From: Cheiracanthium punctorium | Lineage: Eukaryota > Arthropoda > Arachnida > Araneae > Cheiracanthiidae | Reading direction: 5' to 3' | NCBI GenBank assembly: GCA_038373885.1 | Contig: JAWZYV010011918.1 | Location: 1-64,000 of the forward strand | Length of the DNA: 64,000 nucleotides | In this document: piece after piece, positions 23,788 to 34,717 of the stretch | How the letters are laid out: each line of letters begins with the position of its first letter | Numbering within the stretch: position 1 is the stretch's first letter | Notes under the pieces: generated by a model | Database searches by the model: none | Seen by the model: the letters and a program-made list of their open reading frames with translations, nothing else | Told to the model about the DNA's origin: nothing | Made by a program: the position numbers and the translations under genes

Positions 23788-24109
23788 GTCAGAAGATTTA
23801 TAAATTATTGATAAATAAATACTTATAAATAATTTTAATTTTTTTGTAAATATTACATTATAATTAATAACTGTTTTCATTACGTATTTATTTTTAATTA
23901 AGTATCAATTTATTTAATCACACTTACCTGCTCGTGTGCTTATAAAATTATTAACGTAAATATTAAATTATACTTTAATTTTAATCAAAGTTATACTAAT
24001 TACTTAAATAAATAAAAAAAGAAAAGAAATAAATTTTTAATTAATTTTTTCAGTAAAAAATTATCATTCGATACAATGACTGTAAAAATTTAAAATAATA
24101 ATAATAATA

Positions 24110-25275
24110 ATTATAAGAACTACAAATTCTAATTTTAATTTCTTCTTCTTCATCATCGTCATTGTCTTCCGGTTGCTGCAGAATTTCATCTTCTTCTTCA
24201 TTATCATCTTCAAAGACATTTGTCTCCAGGTCTTTCCTTATTTCAGGGTCAAAGGTTCCATCTTCATTGGCATCACTCTGATATGGCAAAGCATTAAGAC
24301 AAGCTTGCCCATTACACTGGCCACAAGCTAAATACTGCTGCAACCCCGATTTCCTGAGTCTTCATCGCGAACCACAACCATTCTTGCAGTTGTAGAATAT
24401 TGTGTTTAGTAATCCTTTGGAGCAGGTGGTGAAGTTGTCGTGATAGGCTCCAGGAATTCGTTACACATTGTCCAACCCCATTTCTGGGGTTCCAAATCAT
24501 GCACTAACCAAGTTTGAACTTGATAATAAATACGATTAAAATGTTGATGAGCTGCTGCACTTGTTGGTGGAATATTTGATAATTGCACAGGTTTACTTAG
24601 TTTTGTCTACTTGACATACTGGGCGTAACGAAGATGATCGATACTGTCCACAGATTTCGGAGCATTATAGACTGCCAACAAGGTTTTCATTCCATTCTCA
24701 AATAATCTTTGCACCGGACAGTTTTCTTCTTGAAATGCTGCAGCAAATTGATCCAAATTTGGCAGTTTCTCAAATGTTCTTTAAAAAAAATAAAATCCCT
24801 TTTTTTAAAGAGCACAGAGGTTGTGTCACATCCACTTAATGCGTGCAGAAACAAAATGTGTCTTTTAAAATTAGGATATTTGTCGAAGCTTTTGGAGGAG
24901 TATATTTCAGTTTTTACATTCTCTTTGCCAACTTTTTTAAAGAAAATTTTTTGTTAGTAAGATAGAGTACGCCTAATTAAAATGATAAGTGAATCTATAT
25001 CTTCTCCTGTGATAACTGCTGTTTTTTCATGTTTCGATTCTTCAATGTTATGTATCTGTTTCAATGATATGAACATCCGCATCATCTCTGGCCTGTTTTG
25101 TAGAGATATTAACAGTTTGTAATTTCTCAATAAGCATATTAATTAGCTTCTCTTTATTAATTCGATTTGATAGGAATTTTTCTTGGCTAATTGGTACAAC
25201 CATTGTCTCGTCGAAACAGACGTCGTATTTTTCTGAACGTGCAGCAGTCCTTCTCAGTTGCTCCATTGATTTCAT
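24110..25275 (-). pseudogene. Broken PIN/FEN-like nuclease-family gene of transposon type
   Basis: Read on the minus strand, the fragments follow the order of a protein family I know as multicopy and uncharacterised in invertebrates. First comes QEKFLSNRINKEKLINMLIE and KQARDDADVHIIET (25048-25275), then after a frameshift TAVITGEDIDSLIILI (near 24985-25035). Next are NFKRHILFLHALSGCDTTS (near 24810-24870), LFENGMKTLL...VDSIDHLRYAQYVK, and IPPTSAAAHQHFNRIYYQVQ before the DLEPQKWGW block (24480-24600). The end has PPAP (near 24430), CGQCNGQACLNALP and an acidic tail (24120-24330). Acidic residues in DAD and GED resemble metal-binding positions of PIN/FEN nucleases; that fold assignment is inference. 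At least three frame changes and stops make it nonfunctional, and the N-terminal half is missing. Confidence 0.7.
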
Positions 25276-25545
25276 GAAAGAATTTAAAAGCTTACGGTTT
25301 TTAAAGAAGATGTACTAACTTATTTTCTACTTAAAATGTAATTAGTGTAAATGAGAATATAATTAAAATGTAGTTAAAGCATTTCCTTTAATAATTTTTT
25401 AATTACATGAATAGGTTATAAGTGTTATTGAATAGATAGATTACTAATTAATGAAAAAAGTTATTAATTATAATGTAATATTTACAAAAAAATAGAATTA
25501 TTTATAAGTATACATTTATCAATAATTTATAAACTTTATGAAGTG

Positions 25546-25897
25546 TGTTTTTGATCGGGACTACCGGTTTACCTTAAATGGTACTCTATATAGTTCAATG
25601 CTGCGCGCTCACTGCCCTCTATCTCGTAAACAATATAACGTGCAAAAAAAAACTTTTGGTATAAAAGTTGTAGAGAATTTTATCCTCTACAATATTGGTA
25701 ATACATACAAATAGCGTAAACCCCATAGAAAACGAGGTATTTGCGAAAAATGTGGAAAAAATCGATTTTTGTGACCTCTGACCTTAAATTTTGACAGACG
25801 CGGACACCCTACCATATGCAGGTTTTCAGACAAGTTTTAGGATGGCAAAATAAAAGTTTATACAAGTTTATAGCTGGGTATCTCGAATTCCGAGATT
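25546..25897 (-). repeat. Right long inverted arm
   Basis: This is the reverse complement of the left arm, uninterrupted and about 350 bp. It begins at GATCGGGACTACCGG and runs out at CTGGGTATCTCGAATTCCGA. It shows the pre-insertion form of the site that the A1 hAT element occupies on the left, at CTCTACAATATTGG (25683-25696). Confidence 0.9.
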
Positions 25898-26049
25898 CTT
25901 ACCCTATTTTGACTAAGATAACATGACTAGTTGTCCTGATAAAATTTTGCCATAATTTAGGTCAAAAGTTATTGCTTAAAAATAGTGGTTAATTATATTC
26001 CGAAGCAGTTGCCAACTCTAATTTTATCCCGAAAAGTTTTATGGTTATT

Positions 26050-26563
26050 ATCATAAATTTAAAGCAAAAAAGGAATGTGGGGGGAAAGAAAATTATGCAT
26101 AGGATGGACTCGTGCTAAAGCACGATTTGACTTACGCGAATTTTTCACGAATTCGCAGCACGAAGTTTTTCTCCAATAGTAAGAAGCGCCAAATTTCATA
26201 CGCACAATCTTTGATGCAGAGTGGCAAGGCATCTTTCTATCTATAGGGATATTTCTCTCGAACAATTCCACGGTTTCTTGTCCATTGCAATAGGCCAGGC
26301 TGTAAATCAAATGCATGCCAGCCATTTCGTGGCATGGCGTTACTAGCCATCTTGCTCTTAACGCATCCGCGGCTTGCATGAAGACAACCTTCATTTGCCG
26401 ATAACGTGTTTGTATAGCAAAAGGACTGATTTGGGGCAACTCTTTGGCGTAGGTGAGAACTGATTTTACGCCCCCTTGATTGCAAAGCTGATTTTATGCC
26501 ACTCTCATTTGCCTCTCTAGTCACTTCTCCCAAATCAAAAAAGCAATCGTATTTGTTACTCAA
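26050..26563 (-). pseudogene. Coding-like stretch in two frames, unknown
   Basis: Two overlapping minus-strand frames (26059-26439 and 26237-26563) are unusually long for this AT-rich window. They contain protein-like stretches such as MPRNGWHAFDLQPGLLQW and CHEMAGMHLIYSLAYCNGQE. The two frames overlap, so at most one is real at any point; a frameshifted old coding sequence is plausible. I recognise no domain. Confidence 0.3.
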
Positions 26564-27060
26564 TAACGCAAAAACAGCTTAACGGATTTGGATAAAATTT
26601 GAAATGAAGATAGCTTATACCCTGGATTATTATGTAAGCTACCTTACATGCATATAGCACGAGTAGTTCTCATACAGGAATACTGAAAAGAATTCAAATG
26701 CAATATGCTCTATGGGTATCTCTCTAACTACTGAACCAATTCTAAAACTTTTTCACTGATAGCTACGCATTCCTGAGTAATATAGGCTACCTTTGGTGCA
26801 TATATAATAAATAGTTATTTCACAGGGATACTCATAAGCTCTCACAGGGAGTACATACTCTCATGCAGGTATACCCTCATACTCACTGGGAGTTACTGTA
26901 AGCTCTACTGGCATCTCTGTAACCCCCTGAATCGATTCTATGGATTTTTTCACTGACAGTAAGATGCATTATTCCCGAGTAACTCAAGCTAAAATTTATG
27001 CATACAACATAAATAGTTCTTTTACAGGAACACTCTGATATGATTGTTTATTAAACACAG
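26564..27060. repeat. Diverged tandem-like repeat
   Basis: Phrases of the type ACTGAACCAATTCTA..TTTTTCACTGATAG...CCTGAGTAATATAGGCTACC and ACAGGAATACTC recur three to four times with roughly 90-160-bp spacing. This resembles old repeat DNA related to 8520-8660. Confidence 0.45.
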
Positions 27061-28610
27061 TGAGATATTGTAAGTGAGGTCTTCGTCATTTCGATGAAGC
27101 AAGTTGAATAATTCATTTTGTTTAATATTAGCTTATCAGTGAAGAGAATTTCGTTTCCGTGATTTGGACTACATCAATTAATATTAATTTTAAAAAACTA
27201 TAAATAATGTCAAAACTGTTTTAATCAGCCAAATGCATAAAAAGCGATCTAAATTTAGTAACTCTGCATATGACATGTATTATACTTCATTTAAAATAAA
27301 TAAAAAATAAAATTTAAGTAGTCATTTTTGTCCATAGCGCAAGTGTCATCAGATTATTTCTTTTTTCGTTATTCACATATGCTTCATTCCTTTCTGGACC
27401 TAATTCTAAAGAAAACACGATGCAGTCGTGGGTAGAAGCTACTATTTATATAAAATATAAATAGTTATAAAATACTTAACAATAATATATTATCGTCATG
27501 CATCATCAATCTCTCAATATTAAGAATAGCAACTCTCATAACAAAATACAATGTAGCTTCCTTTCTCTAGCTATGCCAATTAAAACAAGAAAGGTACGTC
27601 ATGATAAAATCAAAAGTTATAAAACCCTTTCTGGTATGTGATTTATGATCGTCAAACTTGACCGAATTTTGAGTAAAACCCTGTAAAATAGCTTTAAATC
27701 AAGAGTAAGCTGCAATAAACATTTGCGGTCGTCCCTCATTTATAGCAGTTAGTTCGTTTCAGACTCTGATAAGTGAATTTCAGCGAAATAGGTTTGTTTA
27801 CTTATAAATTGAATATTTTCATAGGGCATATAAAACATGTTTACTACCGAAATACGATTTTTTAACTCTATTAGAGTTTCATAACACATATTAGATATTA
27901 CAAATATCAAAGTATTACTGCACGTTTAAGCTTTTCTTCGTTAAATTAAACCCTTTAAAAATTTAATTGGTTTAACGTAACATTTTGCTTTATCCTGCAT
28001 TTTATTTAGGTCAAATAACTCTTCTTTTTAGTTAGCCCCCTACCAAAAATAATTTCTGGATTTGACAGTGTCTCCTGCAAAAGAACTATAAATGTTACAC
28101 CCTTTCCATTGGGGTACATAGGAATAACATGTATATGAGACGTCAGATATTCCAGTAATGTTAAGGCAGGTAAAATGGCTTATTGAACATTATCTTTAGG
28201 TTACAAAATAGATTGAGAAGAGGGGAGGGGAGACGAATACGAAAATCTGCGTGGACTAGTTAAGCAGTTCTAGTGGCAGAAGTCTTTCGATTTTCGAGGT
28301 GCGGGCGTATTTACGCTCATCATACTATACCACGTGGGTTGCTAAGACATAACTCCGCCTCTCTCTTATCTCTAATCGAATTACATGCATTTATTAACAT
28401 GACCTGCATCCGGGGTTACTAAGGCGTGGAGACACGTGTACACTAAAAGAACCCAGAATCGAGGACTTGGTGTCTGGCTATTAACTAAAGAAATAAAACA
28501 TAGCTCCAGAGCGCACGTGGCATGTATGACAAGAAAGCAAAACTTACAGTGAAAGTACCCGCTTGAACAATACCCAAACTAGTAAAACCCAAATTACCTG
28601 TTTATACATT
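27061..28610. other. Noncoding stretch
   Basis: No coding region, RNA gene or bounded repeat can be supported. Confidence 0.45.
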
Positions 28611-28612
28611 AC

Positions 28613-28662
28613 ATATATATATATATATATATATAGATAGATAGATAGATAGATAGATAGAT
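28613..28662. repeat. Compound (AT)n(GATA)n microsatellite
   Basis: About eleven AT repeats run directly into seven GATA repeats. Confidence 0.95.
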
Positions 28663-29876
28663 CGTAATAATCTAAGCATATTCATCTACGAACGGAAAGA
28701 CAAACGGACGAACTGAAAGCATAAGCCCTTTTCAACTTTATATTAAAGATTCAGAGTCAGACTGGCTTCTTCGGGGGCCATCGGCAAGATACACGTAATA
28801 TTTGAAAATTGGCTTACGTGCCTAATTACCACACGTGTCTAACCACATTTAACTATTTTAGAGTGTTTGGGGAGGCTGATTCTTCGCCCCCCTCCCTCGA
28901 GTCAAGGGATTTCTGGAATCCTCCGCTGCGCCACTGCGCAAAGACATAGCATTACTGTAAATAAATAATCAAATTAATCAGATATAATATAGATCAAATC
29001 ACTCTAACTATAAAGTAGTATATCCATTTTTGGGGCTGGGGCCGTCGACAATCGCCAATCACACGAACTGCCCAGTCCGGGCCTGGAACGAATTTACAAA
29101 AAATAGTATAATTTTGGCACTTAAATATAAATAAATATTGGACTTCTTCAACATGTTTTCTTACAAGTTGTTTCATGCATATTAAAATGAACAATAAACT
29201 TGTATCAATCATGAAACTTTCAGGAAAAGTTCTTAAATTTAAAATTTTGTGAAATGCGACACCCTTCGAAAAATTTTGCTGAGAAATTTCGAGTTAAAGA
29301 ACTTTTTCTAGAAGTTTCAAGAAAAAAAAAAGCCAATTATATTACTTATCATTTATTATAGTTCACAGTTTATTAAATTTTCACAGTTCATAATGAGCAA
29401 CCAGAAAAAGTCTTAGACAACATTTTTAAAGGAGTCACACGCCATTGCAAATTTTAATGTCCTTTTGTGAGTAAAAATCTTCCCTGAATCTGAAAGTTTC
29501 ATAATCACAACTTGGATAGTTTTTCAGAAAATTATCTTTTGGATTTTGTCCCAAAATCTTTAAAGTATACTAGGAAGCCTAACACAAAAAATAACATGTA
29601 CTGATTATTTCTATTTAAAAAAAATTACAAACAATCATTTTCATACCCTTTTTTTACATACTGATTTAAATCCGCATTTTAGAAATTAAATCAATTAAAA
29701 TTAATTTTAATCACTGTAACTTAATAACTTATGATCGACATAAATTCTAATTTTGATACCTTTTTAAATTGTACTTGGACAACAATGTTACTTTGATAAA
29801 CCGTTGCTTAAAACCAGAGCACTGAATAAAAGAAACAGCTTATCAAATGAAGCATTCATCTATTATAGTGCCGTTC
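28663..29876. other. Noncoding stretch
   Basis: A less AT-rich island at 28740-28940 and 29035-29085 has hAT-like end phrases (CAGACTGGCTTCTTCGGGGG) but I could not pair them. A 72-codon minus-strand frame (28994-29212) has no motif. Confidence 0.35.
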
Positions 29877-29877
29877 G

Positions 29878-30130
29878 GCCTCACCATGGCACAGTGGTTA
29901 TGTCACTGAAAATGGTAGACGGCCGAAGTGTGAAGGTCCCGGGTTCGGGTTCGGGTCCCATTGCGCGGCTACCGATCTAATGGTTTGGAGTTTTGGTATG
30001 TTTTCTCCAGATGTAACGTGAATACGCATTAGAACCCCTTAGAAAGTCCTCCTACCAAGGCATCCCCCATCCTTGGCAGATCGCCCTAGCGTAGCGTTGC
30101 CATAATTGCACAAACAAACAAAACATAAAT
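29878..30130 (+). mobile_element. tRNA-derived SINE, plus strand
   Basis: An A-box-like TGGCACAGTGGTTATG near 29887 and a B-box-like GGGTTCGGGTCCC near 29947 give a Pol III promoter layout in a tRNA-like head. Then comes a body containing GGTTTGGAGTTTTGGTATG, ACGTGAATACGCATTAGAAC and CCTTAGAAAGTCCTCCTACC, and a CAAACAAACAAAACATAA tail. The CTTAGAAAG body segment is shared with the minus-strand copies at 32455 and 33733, which have different heads. Confidence 0.75.
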
Positions 30131-30361
30131 TGCCATACATTAGTTCTTTCTGATCTGGCGTCCACAATTGAAGGTATAAAAATATTCATATTATCCCACA
30201 GGACTGATGTTCTAATTTGAGCGTACAAGGAAAAATCAATTTTCCTTGAAAATTTACTAATCGGGATTTTTTTTTACTTTTACCTATATTTTAATTATAA
30301 ATTTAATCTATAATTAATATAAAATCATTTAATAAAAATTGTTTATTCAAGCCTTTAAAGG

Positions 30362-30499
30362 CAGGGGAGTAGCCAAGGGGGGGTTAGGGGGGTCATACAA
30401 AATGTATATTCTTTACTCCCTTATCACACACATGTATGCATATATGTGAGTTGCAGTAGTCGTAACCCCTCCCATGAAAAATTTCTGGCTACGCTCCTG
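30362..30499. mobile_element. hAT-type MITE, CAGGGG(A/C)GTAGCC family
   Basis: The ends CAGGGGAGTAGCC and, on the complement, CAGGAGCGTAGCC bound 138 bp that match the 170-bp copy at 61322-61491, including ACAAAATGTATATTCTT and GAGTTGCAGTAGTC. Flanking octamers TTTAAAGG and CTTAAACG agree at six of eight positions, consistent with an aged target duplication. Confidence 0.8.
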
Positions 30500-31735
30500 C
30501 TTAAACGATTAAATATCTGTGGCGAATAACTAACCCGTTTACTCCTATCGATGGAAAAACTCAACGGAATCTATTCATTTTGCGAACCTATCGTTGCTTT
30601 CTGGACTGGGATTCTAATTGAAATGATCTTACAGCACGCAAACTCAGGGAGACAGCGGGGTTTTTATGCCCCGAAAGGAACAATAGTAATTGAACAGTGC
30701 CGGACTTAAAAAAGTGTTTGAATCTCGTTTCCTGTAATTTTATATTAAAAAAAATCTGATACGTCAAGGACATAGATTATTTAGATGTAATGGAAATTTT
30801 CGAAATTCCCCAGATTGAAAGATTTGACAATATGAATTTTCAATAGAACAGTTCAACTCCACATTTGTCAGCGTCTGTGCGGAATTGCCTCTAGAAGATT
30901 TGCCGTGATAATTCAATTCAGAGGTTTCCTCGATTTCTAGATTTAAACCTCTTGGATTTTTTACCTTGGATTACGTCAAGATATTGTTTACAGGACTATT
31001 TAGATCTCAAGCAACGAATTACAACTGTTATTCATTTTAAAACACCTCAGATGCTTTCAAATACTTCCAATGAAATCGAACATCGTTTAAATGTTTTACG
31101 AGTAACCATAGGATCTTGAATTAAAATCTATTGATTTTGTTATGTGTGTAATTTGTTGCATTTTAATGATACTGTATTTAGAAGTTTTTATGTTTAATTT
31201 TATAAAGTGTCCAAGAATTCTCGGGCACCCTGCACAATTTAGAAGAAATAAAAATAAACGCATATAAAACTCATTGTAACTAAAAAAACAACCAGAAAAT
31301 ATTTGAAGTATTTTATAATTAATAAAAATCAAATTGTTTGATTAGGCATATAAACTCTCAATTTGATTAAACTTCATGAAAGCAGGTAGCAGTAATACTG
31401 CAACCTGTAATGATTAATTTACAAGTCATGGCCTGCTATAATCCGCCACGATCTTGTTACATGTTTAACAAACGCTAAAAGAATGTAAAACGTAGTCATC
31501 GATTAGTATCTTTTTGTATTATTTTACTATTTCTAAAATTACTTTTACGAACGAGATTACTTAAGAATAAAGAGTATGTCCCTGATGAAGTTTAAAACAC
31601 TTTTAGTTGAAAAATTTCATGAAATACAGGAAATTTTATATTAAAAAAGAAAGAATCATAATCTATTTAAACTACTTAAAACTACACTCTAAAAATTTTT
31701 TAAATCAGTTATTGAAATATGTAAAAATCAGTGTT
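30500..31735. other. Noncoding stretch
   Basis: Short minus-strand frames at 30588-30773 and 31096-31332 have no motif or splice context. Nothing else is supported. Confidence 0.4.
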
Positions 31736-31770
31736 CGAATGAGACTTTTTTTTACTGTCTAGAAAACGAC

Positions 31771-31820
31771 TGGACGGATTCGAGAGAGGTTTCGCCAAAA
31801 ACCTCTCTCGAATCCGTCCA
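31771..31820. repeat. Perfect 22-bp hairpin
   Basis: The arms at 31771-31792 and 31799-31820 are exact complements (left arm opens TGGACGGATTCGAGAG), with a 6-nt loop. A third, partial copy of the arm end, AATCCGTCCACT, follows at 31826. Confidence 0.95.
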
Positions 31821-31839
31821 CTCAAATCCGTCCACTCCA

Positions 31840-31871
31840 GTGATTTCTAAAGTGTTCACTTTAGAAATCAC
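31840..31871. repeat. Perfect 15-bp hairpin
   Basis: GTGATTTCTAAAGTG (31840-31854) and its exact complement (31857-31871) are separated by only TT. It lies 19 bp from the preceding hairpin. Confidence 0.95.
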
Positions 31872-32454
31872 AGGAGGGAATAAAACAGCTGCCTACGTTA
31901 TGTGACACTAGCCCCGAGCATTTAAACCTCAAAAACAACATTTTACTTTGTAGGAACAAAGCATTTTGAAAATGAAAAACCTTTTTCTGTGTGTCATTAT
32001 TTTGCAGTTGCGCTATATATTATGTCACGTTGTGTATGTAATGCAAAGTTTTATAAGCGAGTCAATGAATTTCGCATATTTTCGATTCCATAAAGATAGA
32101 ATTATTTTTAATTATGTGAAAAGAAAAAAATATGTCTGTTTTTGTGCAAGAAACGGATGCTTCTCTAGCATGTAGTATAAAAATGAATTTTTATAAAAAT
32201 CGACTAATAGTAAAACGCACTCTACGTACATTTCGAGAAATTTATAACAATTCTCAGTTCTTCAAGAGCAGAATATTCTGAAACAATCACCACGCATCGC
32301 GTGCTTCTCTACTCTGATCTATGGAGATTGTTGAATATTCTGCTGCTGAAGAAAGGGTGACATTGGTGTTGTTGCTTTAGAACATGTATTCGGATTTGTG
32401 TGCTTGTTCAAGAGGAACCGCTTATAAATCCACGTCAGAGAAAGGACAGACACA
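31872..32454. other. Noncoding stretch
   Basis: A 69-codon frame (31966-32175) begins with a hydrophobic stretch but has no family resemblance or gene context. Nothing else is supported. Confidence 0.35.
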
Positions 32455-32575
32455 AGGGGGGGGGGGGGCAAATGCCTTGGGGGAGGACTTTCCTGGGTAT
32501 TTAGCGCGTATTCACATTACATTTCGCGAAATCTCGCCCAAAATTCCAAACCGCTAGACCGACGGCCCCGCGAGA
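32455..32575 (-). mobile_element. 5'-truncated SINE, minus strand
   Basis: On the minus strand, GGTCTAGCGGTTTGGAATTT, ATGTAATGTGAATACGCGCT and GGAAAGTCCTCCCCCAAGGC match the body of the SINE at 29878 in order. The tRNA-like head with its B box is absent. A G/C homopolymer run lies at the tail side (32457-32468). Confidence 0.7.
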
Positions 32576-32815
32576 GGACAGAACCCTGTTTCTCCACTTG
32601 AGCCTTCTACCAATGTCAGTAGCTTTATTCACTGTGCAACACATTGGTGACTAGGATACTTGCGCAGAAATTATTTTGCATTTGTGTGTTTTATGAAAGC
32701 TCATTTTAAACAACTTATTTTAACTTACTTCGTTTATCCATCTCTTATTAGGACATACTTAACACGCAGACGACCTATCGGAGGAATCTCCCACTTTAAC
32801 TTTTAAACTTTAATC

Positions 32816-32976
32816 CATAGCTGCCAGCATTCCCGATTTCTTCGGGAGATTTTTTGCTACTGGCTTTTACCTACATATTGATGGTTAATAAAAGCCATAA
32901 ATTTAATGTAAAGTAAAACTGTGTAAAAATTGTGGTGGGAAGTCTCCCGATTTCATCTGGAAGATTAGCAGCTATG
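32816..32976. mobile_element. 161-bp MITE of the AGCTGCCA family
   Basis: The ends CATAGCTGCCAGC and, on the complement, CATAGCTGCTAATC are inverted. The flanking octamers CTTTAATC and TTTTATTC agree at six of eight positions. The interior AAACTGTGTAAAAATTGTGG and the CTCCCGA blocks match the element at 19100. A partial third copy (AGAACTCTGTGAAAATTGTG) follows at about 33030-33090. Confidence 0.75.
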
Positions 32977-33234
32977 TTTTATTCAGATTGTTTACATGTG
33001 TTACTTAATCATTTGCCTAAATTTCTGAAAATTAAACATTTAATTAAAAGTAGAACTCTGTGAAAATTGTGGTGCTTTATCTCCCATCAGCGTGGCTTGC
33101 CTTGCTCGAGTGCGGTGGAAATCCTACGCTCTTGATTGTTAGCGTGCGCAGTGTTAAGAAAATTCCGCTCTCCTAAATGAGTAAAGCAGTGAAGAATAAG
33201 GTTTTCAGTGAATTAGTTATAGACGTATGTCGAT

Positions 33235-34409
33235 TAGAGGTCTGCGCTTCACGGAAATTCGCGGCGGCGGCGTAACGACTTCAGGAACCCGGCGGCGGCG
33301 GCGCGCCGTGGCGTGAGAATATTTTTGGAAACGAGCATAATGAAAAAAGGGTGTATGCGGACAAACACACCCATATATGTATAAATTGGAGCTAAAATGA
33401 AATCTTTTAAGACTAGAATGAAGACTAGAGTTTTTATGAAAACTAGTCTTGAGTATGATGTTGTGCGATTACGGCCAATTACCTGCACGTGGGCTCTCGT
33501 CCGAAGGGTGGGGTGTAGAGTTCACTATTGTGTTCGGGCTCAGGCGGGCTCGATTATGTTTGTCTTTAATTTGTACAAACGGCAAAATTTATAATATTCT
33601 ATCAATGAAGTAATTGTCTTTTATTTATCTATCAGCTGAAATTTCGGGCTCGGGCTCCGACTTAAATAGTATCACTTGGGCGGGCTCGAGTAAGTCCTTG
33701 GGCTTGGGCTTTAAAAAATGAGCTCAAACTCATCTCTAGAGAATTGCCCTCCGTAGGGGGTCTTTCTAAGGGCTCCTAACCCGTATCTACGCTGAGTTTC
33801 GAAGGGAACCACGGAAAACTGCGAACGGTTAAGTCGGCGGACGCGACCTGGTTTTGAACCGGGCCCCTTCCGTCTCCCGGTTCAGAGCGCTATGCGCTTG
33901 TCCAATGGTGGGGCTCCAGAGTATGAGCATGCCGTTGTTGTACACTTTTAAAAAATATTTCTGCTGCAAAACTGAAACAATAGATTTTATCAAAATCGGG
34001 TAGGTTTATGTTGTTTATATGCACATTCACAATACATTTAGTTATCAATATACGAATGATACATTATTTGCTTTAAAGCATTTTTTTCTCTCCATAACCT
34101 TCTCATGAACCATTCAGAACATATTATATTCTTTTGAGGTATAATGCAATGTTTAAACAGTTTCAAAATAATCAAATTACGCCATTGACTCAAAAAATTG
34201 TATCTTTACAAGTTACTAGCGTTAAGAGGTATCCAGACAAAAATGAGCAATTGAAAGTTTAGGTACAGTTTTTTTTTCAGTTTTAAAGCGATTGTACGCG
34301 GTGGTATAAAATCAGCATTCTTCGACGGCGCGCCGGCCTAGACCTCGGCGGCGGCGGTGTGGTACAAATGCCCAGCGGCAGCGGCGTGGCGCGGCGGCGC
34401 AGACCTCTA
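33235..34409. mobile_element. hAT element with CGG-rich ends, perfect 8-bp TSD
   Basis: TAGAGGTCTGCGC at the left and its exact complement at the right end the element. ATGTCGAT flanks both sides (33227-33234 and 34410-34417). Just inside each end are GGC-trinucleotide stretches (33262-33304 and 34322-34397), while the core is AT-rich. GGGCTCGGGCTC-type repeats (33530-33715) and a minus-strand SINE occupy the middle. No transposase frame is recognisable in 1,175 bp, so it is nonautonomous. Confidence 0.9.
33733..33917 (-). mobile_element. tRNA-derived SINE inside the hAT element
   Basis: On the minus strand the head carries CCGGTTCAAAACC, a B-box match, after an A-box-like GACAAGCGCATAGCGC. 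The body then reads GCAGTTTTCCGTGG, AGATACGGGTTAGGAG and CCTTAGAAAGACCCCCTACG, which parallels the SINE at 29878 beyond the head. The different head with a shared body suggests a modular SINE family. Confidence 0.65.
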
Positions 34410-34717
34410 ATGTCGATGAACAAAGTGAGTTATTTCAACACAGGGAAGCTGAAAAAGTAATCTCCATATTTTAAATTAGTTTTAAACAGAGCAAATATTG
34501 CCAATAATATTTTTTGTTTATGTCCCACCCATTAACTGGGTGGAAAAAAATACAATCTCTAATGATCTAAAATCCTGTATATTTTCATAGCAGGTTATCA
34601 GCTTATATTTAGAAGAATGGCTCAACGTAAATTTCTTAAGTAAAAAAAAAATGTACTTCCTAACACATTAAAATAGAGCAACCCTAAAATAGACTTGTGT
34701 ACAATTCGACCTCTTCA

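Larger units (their letters stand above)
22554..26020 (-). mobile_element. Long-TIR DNA transposon with PIN/FEN-like gene, deleted
   Basis: Two arms of about 350 bp are inverted copies of each other: 22651-23787 (once the inserted hAT element is removed) and 25546-25897. Outside them the flanks remain partly inverted and end in GGCTGCCTACTTC (left) and the complement of GCAGTTGCCAACT (right), which resemble the CATAGCTGCCAAC terminus of MITEs elsewhere in the window. The core holds a minus-strand gene remnant. No exact target duplication survives. The gene starts mid-protein, so this copy has lost its 5' coding part as well as its reading frame. Confidence 0.7.

Noticed and set aside
28613..28662. 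Possible CRISPR-like or array structure
   Set aside because: It is a simple AT/GATA microsatellite with no spacers.
33841..33905. Possible tRNA gene on the minus strand
   Set aside because: B-box and A-box-like sequences exist, but no cloverleaf with a paired acceptor stem could be drawn and a SINE body follows.
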